Part shown: piece after piece, positions 62,822-64,000 of the stretch
How positions within the stretch are numbered: position 1 is the stretch's first letter
How the letters are laid out: the number at the start of each line of letters is the position of its first letter
NCBI GenBank assembly: GCA_009829735.1
Contig: CM020619.1
Coordinates: 8,422,375 to 8,486,374 of the forward strand
DNA from: Pyropia yezoensis
Lineage: Eukaryota > Rhodophyta > Bangiophyceae > Bangiales > Bangiaceae
Reading direction: 5' to 3'
Length of the DNA stretch: 64,000 nt
The notes under the pieces: generated by a model
Told to the model about the DNA's origin: nothing
The model's database searches: none
Seen by the model: the letters and a program-made list of their open reading frames with translations, nothing else
Translations under genes and position numbers: made by a program

Positions 62822-63041
62822 AGCTTGCCCACTTGGCAGCTTGCTCTCCCCGGTTCTCACTTCACCACCACCACCACATCCCCTTCACCTTCCCCTGGGC
62901 CGCCCCACGCTGGGGAGGCCACCCGTCTACCCACGATCCGAGTCCCCCTCAACTCGAGGCGGGTCTCGTGCCGCTGTAGCCAGGGCGTCTCTCCCCAACT
63001 TGGGGCGAACCATGGCGACTCCGGGGGTGGAGACGGACTCC
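62822..63041 (+). repeat. Right arm of the 220-bp inverted repeat
   Basis: Starts AGCTTGCCCACTTGGCAGC and runs through the leader and first ten codons of the ORF at 63012. Confidence 0.85.
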
Positions 63042-64000
63042 CTCGATGAACGTATGGAGGACACCTCCTACGGTGCAGCGCCCTCCGGGACTTCCGACGG
63101 GGGCTCCGCGATCGCTCCGGGGGATGGGACTCCCGCGTCACCCGGCTTTGGGTTGACGGCGGGATCTCCCCCGGAGGCGGGACCAGTTGTCCCGCGTGAG
63201 GCCTTGGGGCGGTGGTTTTACCCCGCTTGGCCTCTGTATGAGGAGGGGTTGACTGTTGTTCGCTGTGACCGACTTGGCCAAGCGATGGGTCGGGTATGGG
63301 ACCGCCTACGGGAGAAGTATCCTCGTAGGGTCGGGTTCCCTTCCGGCTTCAGGACGGACCAGTTTGCCTTCCTGGACGACGAGGAGGTCGAAGACGTACA
63401 GCGGGCCAAGGCCATGGTGGACCGCGGGGGAACTATCCCGGGTCCCGGCGACTTGCCGACCTTTACTTGGGACGCGGTGGCAACTCGCCCCCCGTACCTT
63501 CACGAGGCCGATCCGCACACTCATCACTTTGATGTGCGGATGGAGAAGGACTTCCGGCGAGGTCCCTACTTGGTGACCTCGGCTCAGCTTGAGTTTCCCC
63601 AGCAGTCTGCTGCCAGTAAGGAGCAGTACTATCCGAAGAAGCCCGAGTGGTGGCCTCAAGTAGAGGTCCCCTCCGGGTTCCCTGCGTTGCTGCCACGGTT
63701 GCTTGACCACTTCGGCTCCGTCATGTTGACGGCTGGCCCTGATCACCTGGTGTGGGCCATGTTGGCCACCCAGTGGCTCCTCGAGGTCATGTCGACCTGG
63801 GTGTCTTGTGTTCAGCGGCGGGGGATGCTCTGGCATCTCCCCCTCCGGCTTATCCAAGGTTTGGAACAGCTCACCCCTCAGCTAGTTGCTGAGGGGTGCT
63901 CATCAGGACAGCTCACTCTACTTGAGGAGATGCTCCGCCTCCACAATTTTATCGAGTGGGAGAGCATCGAGCACCAGTTGCGCCGCCCCACTCGTGGGCC
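63012..64000 (+). CDS. Second member of the antisense-ORF family, cut by the window edge
   Basis: Open from ATG 63012 (MATPGVETDSLDERME) to the last base, 329 complete codons. After an acidic and Pro/Gly-rich start come FYPAWPLYEEGLTVVRCDRL and a charged helix region. The conserved core follows: WWPQVEVPSGFPALLPRLLD, MLATQWLLEV, GMLWHLPLRLIQGLEQL and MLRLHNFIEWESIEHQLRR. Each block has a counterpart in the same order in the chromovirus ORF at 37653-39571. It starts 190 bp after an LTR-like repeat. If the architecture is the same, gag-pol of this element lies beyond the window on the minus strand; if instead this is the first ORF of a plus-strand element, it occupies the gag position. Confidence 0.6.
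   Translation, partial: MATPGVETDSLDERMEDTSYGAAPSGTSDGGSAIAPGDGTPASPGFGLTAGSPPEAGPVVPREALGRWFYPAWPLYEEGLTVVRCDRLGQAMGRVWDRLREKYPRRVGFPSGFRTDQFAFLDDEEVEDVQRAKAMVDRGGTIPGPGDLPTFTWDAVATRPPYLHEADPHTHHFDVRMEKDFRRGPYLVTSAQLEFPQQSAASKEQYYPKKPEWWPQVEVPSGFPALLPRLLDHFGSVMLTAGPDHLVWAMLATQWLLEVMSTWVSCVQRRGMLWHLPLRLIQGLEQLTPQLVAEGCSSGQLTLLEEMLRLHNFIEWESIEHQLRRPTRG

Overview
The window looks like nuclear DNA of a GC-rich eukaryote, most plausibly a bangiophyte red alga (Porphyra/Pyropia type). This rests on overall character: long Ala/Gly/Pro-rich reading frames, homopolymer G/C runs, few recognisable introns, no bacterial operons, and eukaryotic transposon families (Harbinger, chromovirus Ty3/gypsy, Ty1/copia). 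The organism is inferred, not proven. About half of the window is transposon-derived and most host genes are interrupted, truncated or carry an internal stop.

Left part (1-13.4 kb). A small AT-rich inverted-repeat element (593-1417) lies beside a truncated signal-peptide-peptidase-like gene (minus). An 8.8-kb PIF/Harbinger element (3648-12426, 42-bp inverted termini, TGA target duplication) carries its SANT/Myb ORF (4046-4885, plus) and its transposase (12149-10870, minus). About 6 kb of unrelated DNA lies between them, including a SHPRH/Rad5-like SNF2 helicase fragment and a truncated chromovirus gag. The element sits in the last codons of an F-box/PP2-like gene (minus, from 13339).

Middle (13.9-34.1 kb). 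A 162-residue tandem-repeat protein gene (16337-13926) has one in-frame TAG. A second, decayed Harbinger pair follows: a transposase with three nonsense codons (19614-20720, plus) converging on a spliced SANT-type gene (23081-22080, minus), with a 1.2-kb TA-flanked inverted-repeat element between them. A SAP-domain ORF with one TAG and several tandem or fold-back repeats follow; much of 25-33 kb holds no recognisable gene.

34.1-47.9 kb. A complete chromovirus on the minus strand (34115-46347; LTRs of 538 and 539 bp, AGCAT target duplication) carries gag, pol with chromodomain, and a long ORF on the opposite strand between pol and the 3' LTR. It interrupts a gene whose downstream part encodes a kinase-like protein (46351-47862). 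The 500-N gap inside it is flanked by the same sequence on both sides, so 36133-37537 is probably an unmerged contig overlap.

Right part (48-64 kb). Two copies of an LTR-like repeat (48623 and 62463), a second member of the AT-rich inverted-repeat family (49457-50508), a tetraspanin-like membrane protein with a long low-complexity N-terminus (52083-53909), and a decayed Ty1/copia element (59857-55502, minus). From 63012 to the window edge a plus-strand ORF is clearly homologous to the chromovirus antisense ORF. That makes a family of retrotransposon-associated proteins which I cannot assign to a known family and which is the best candidate for something undescribed here.
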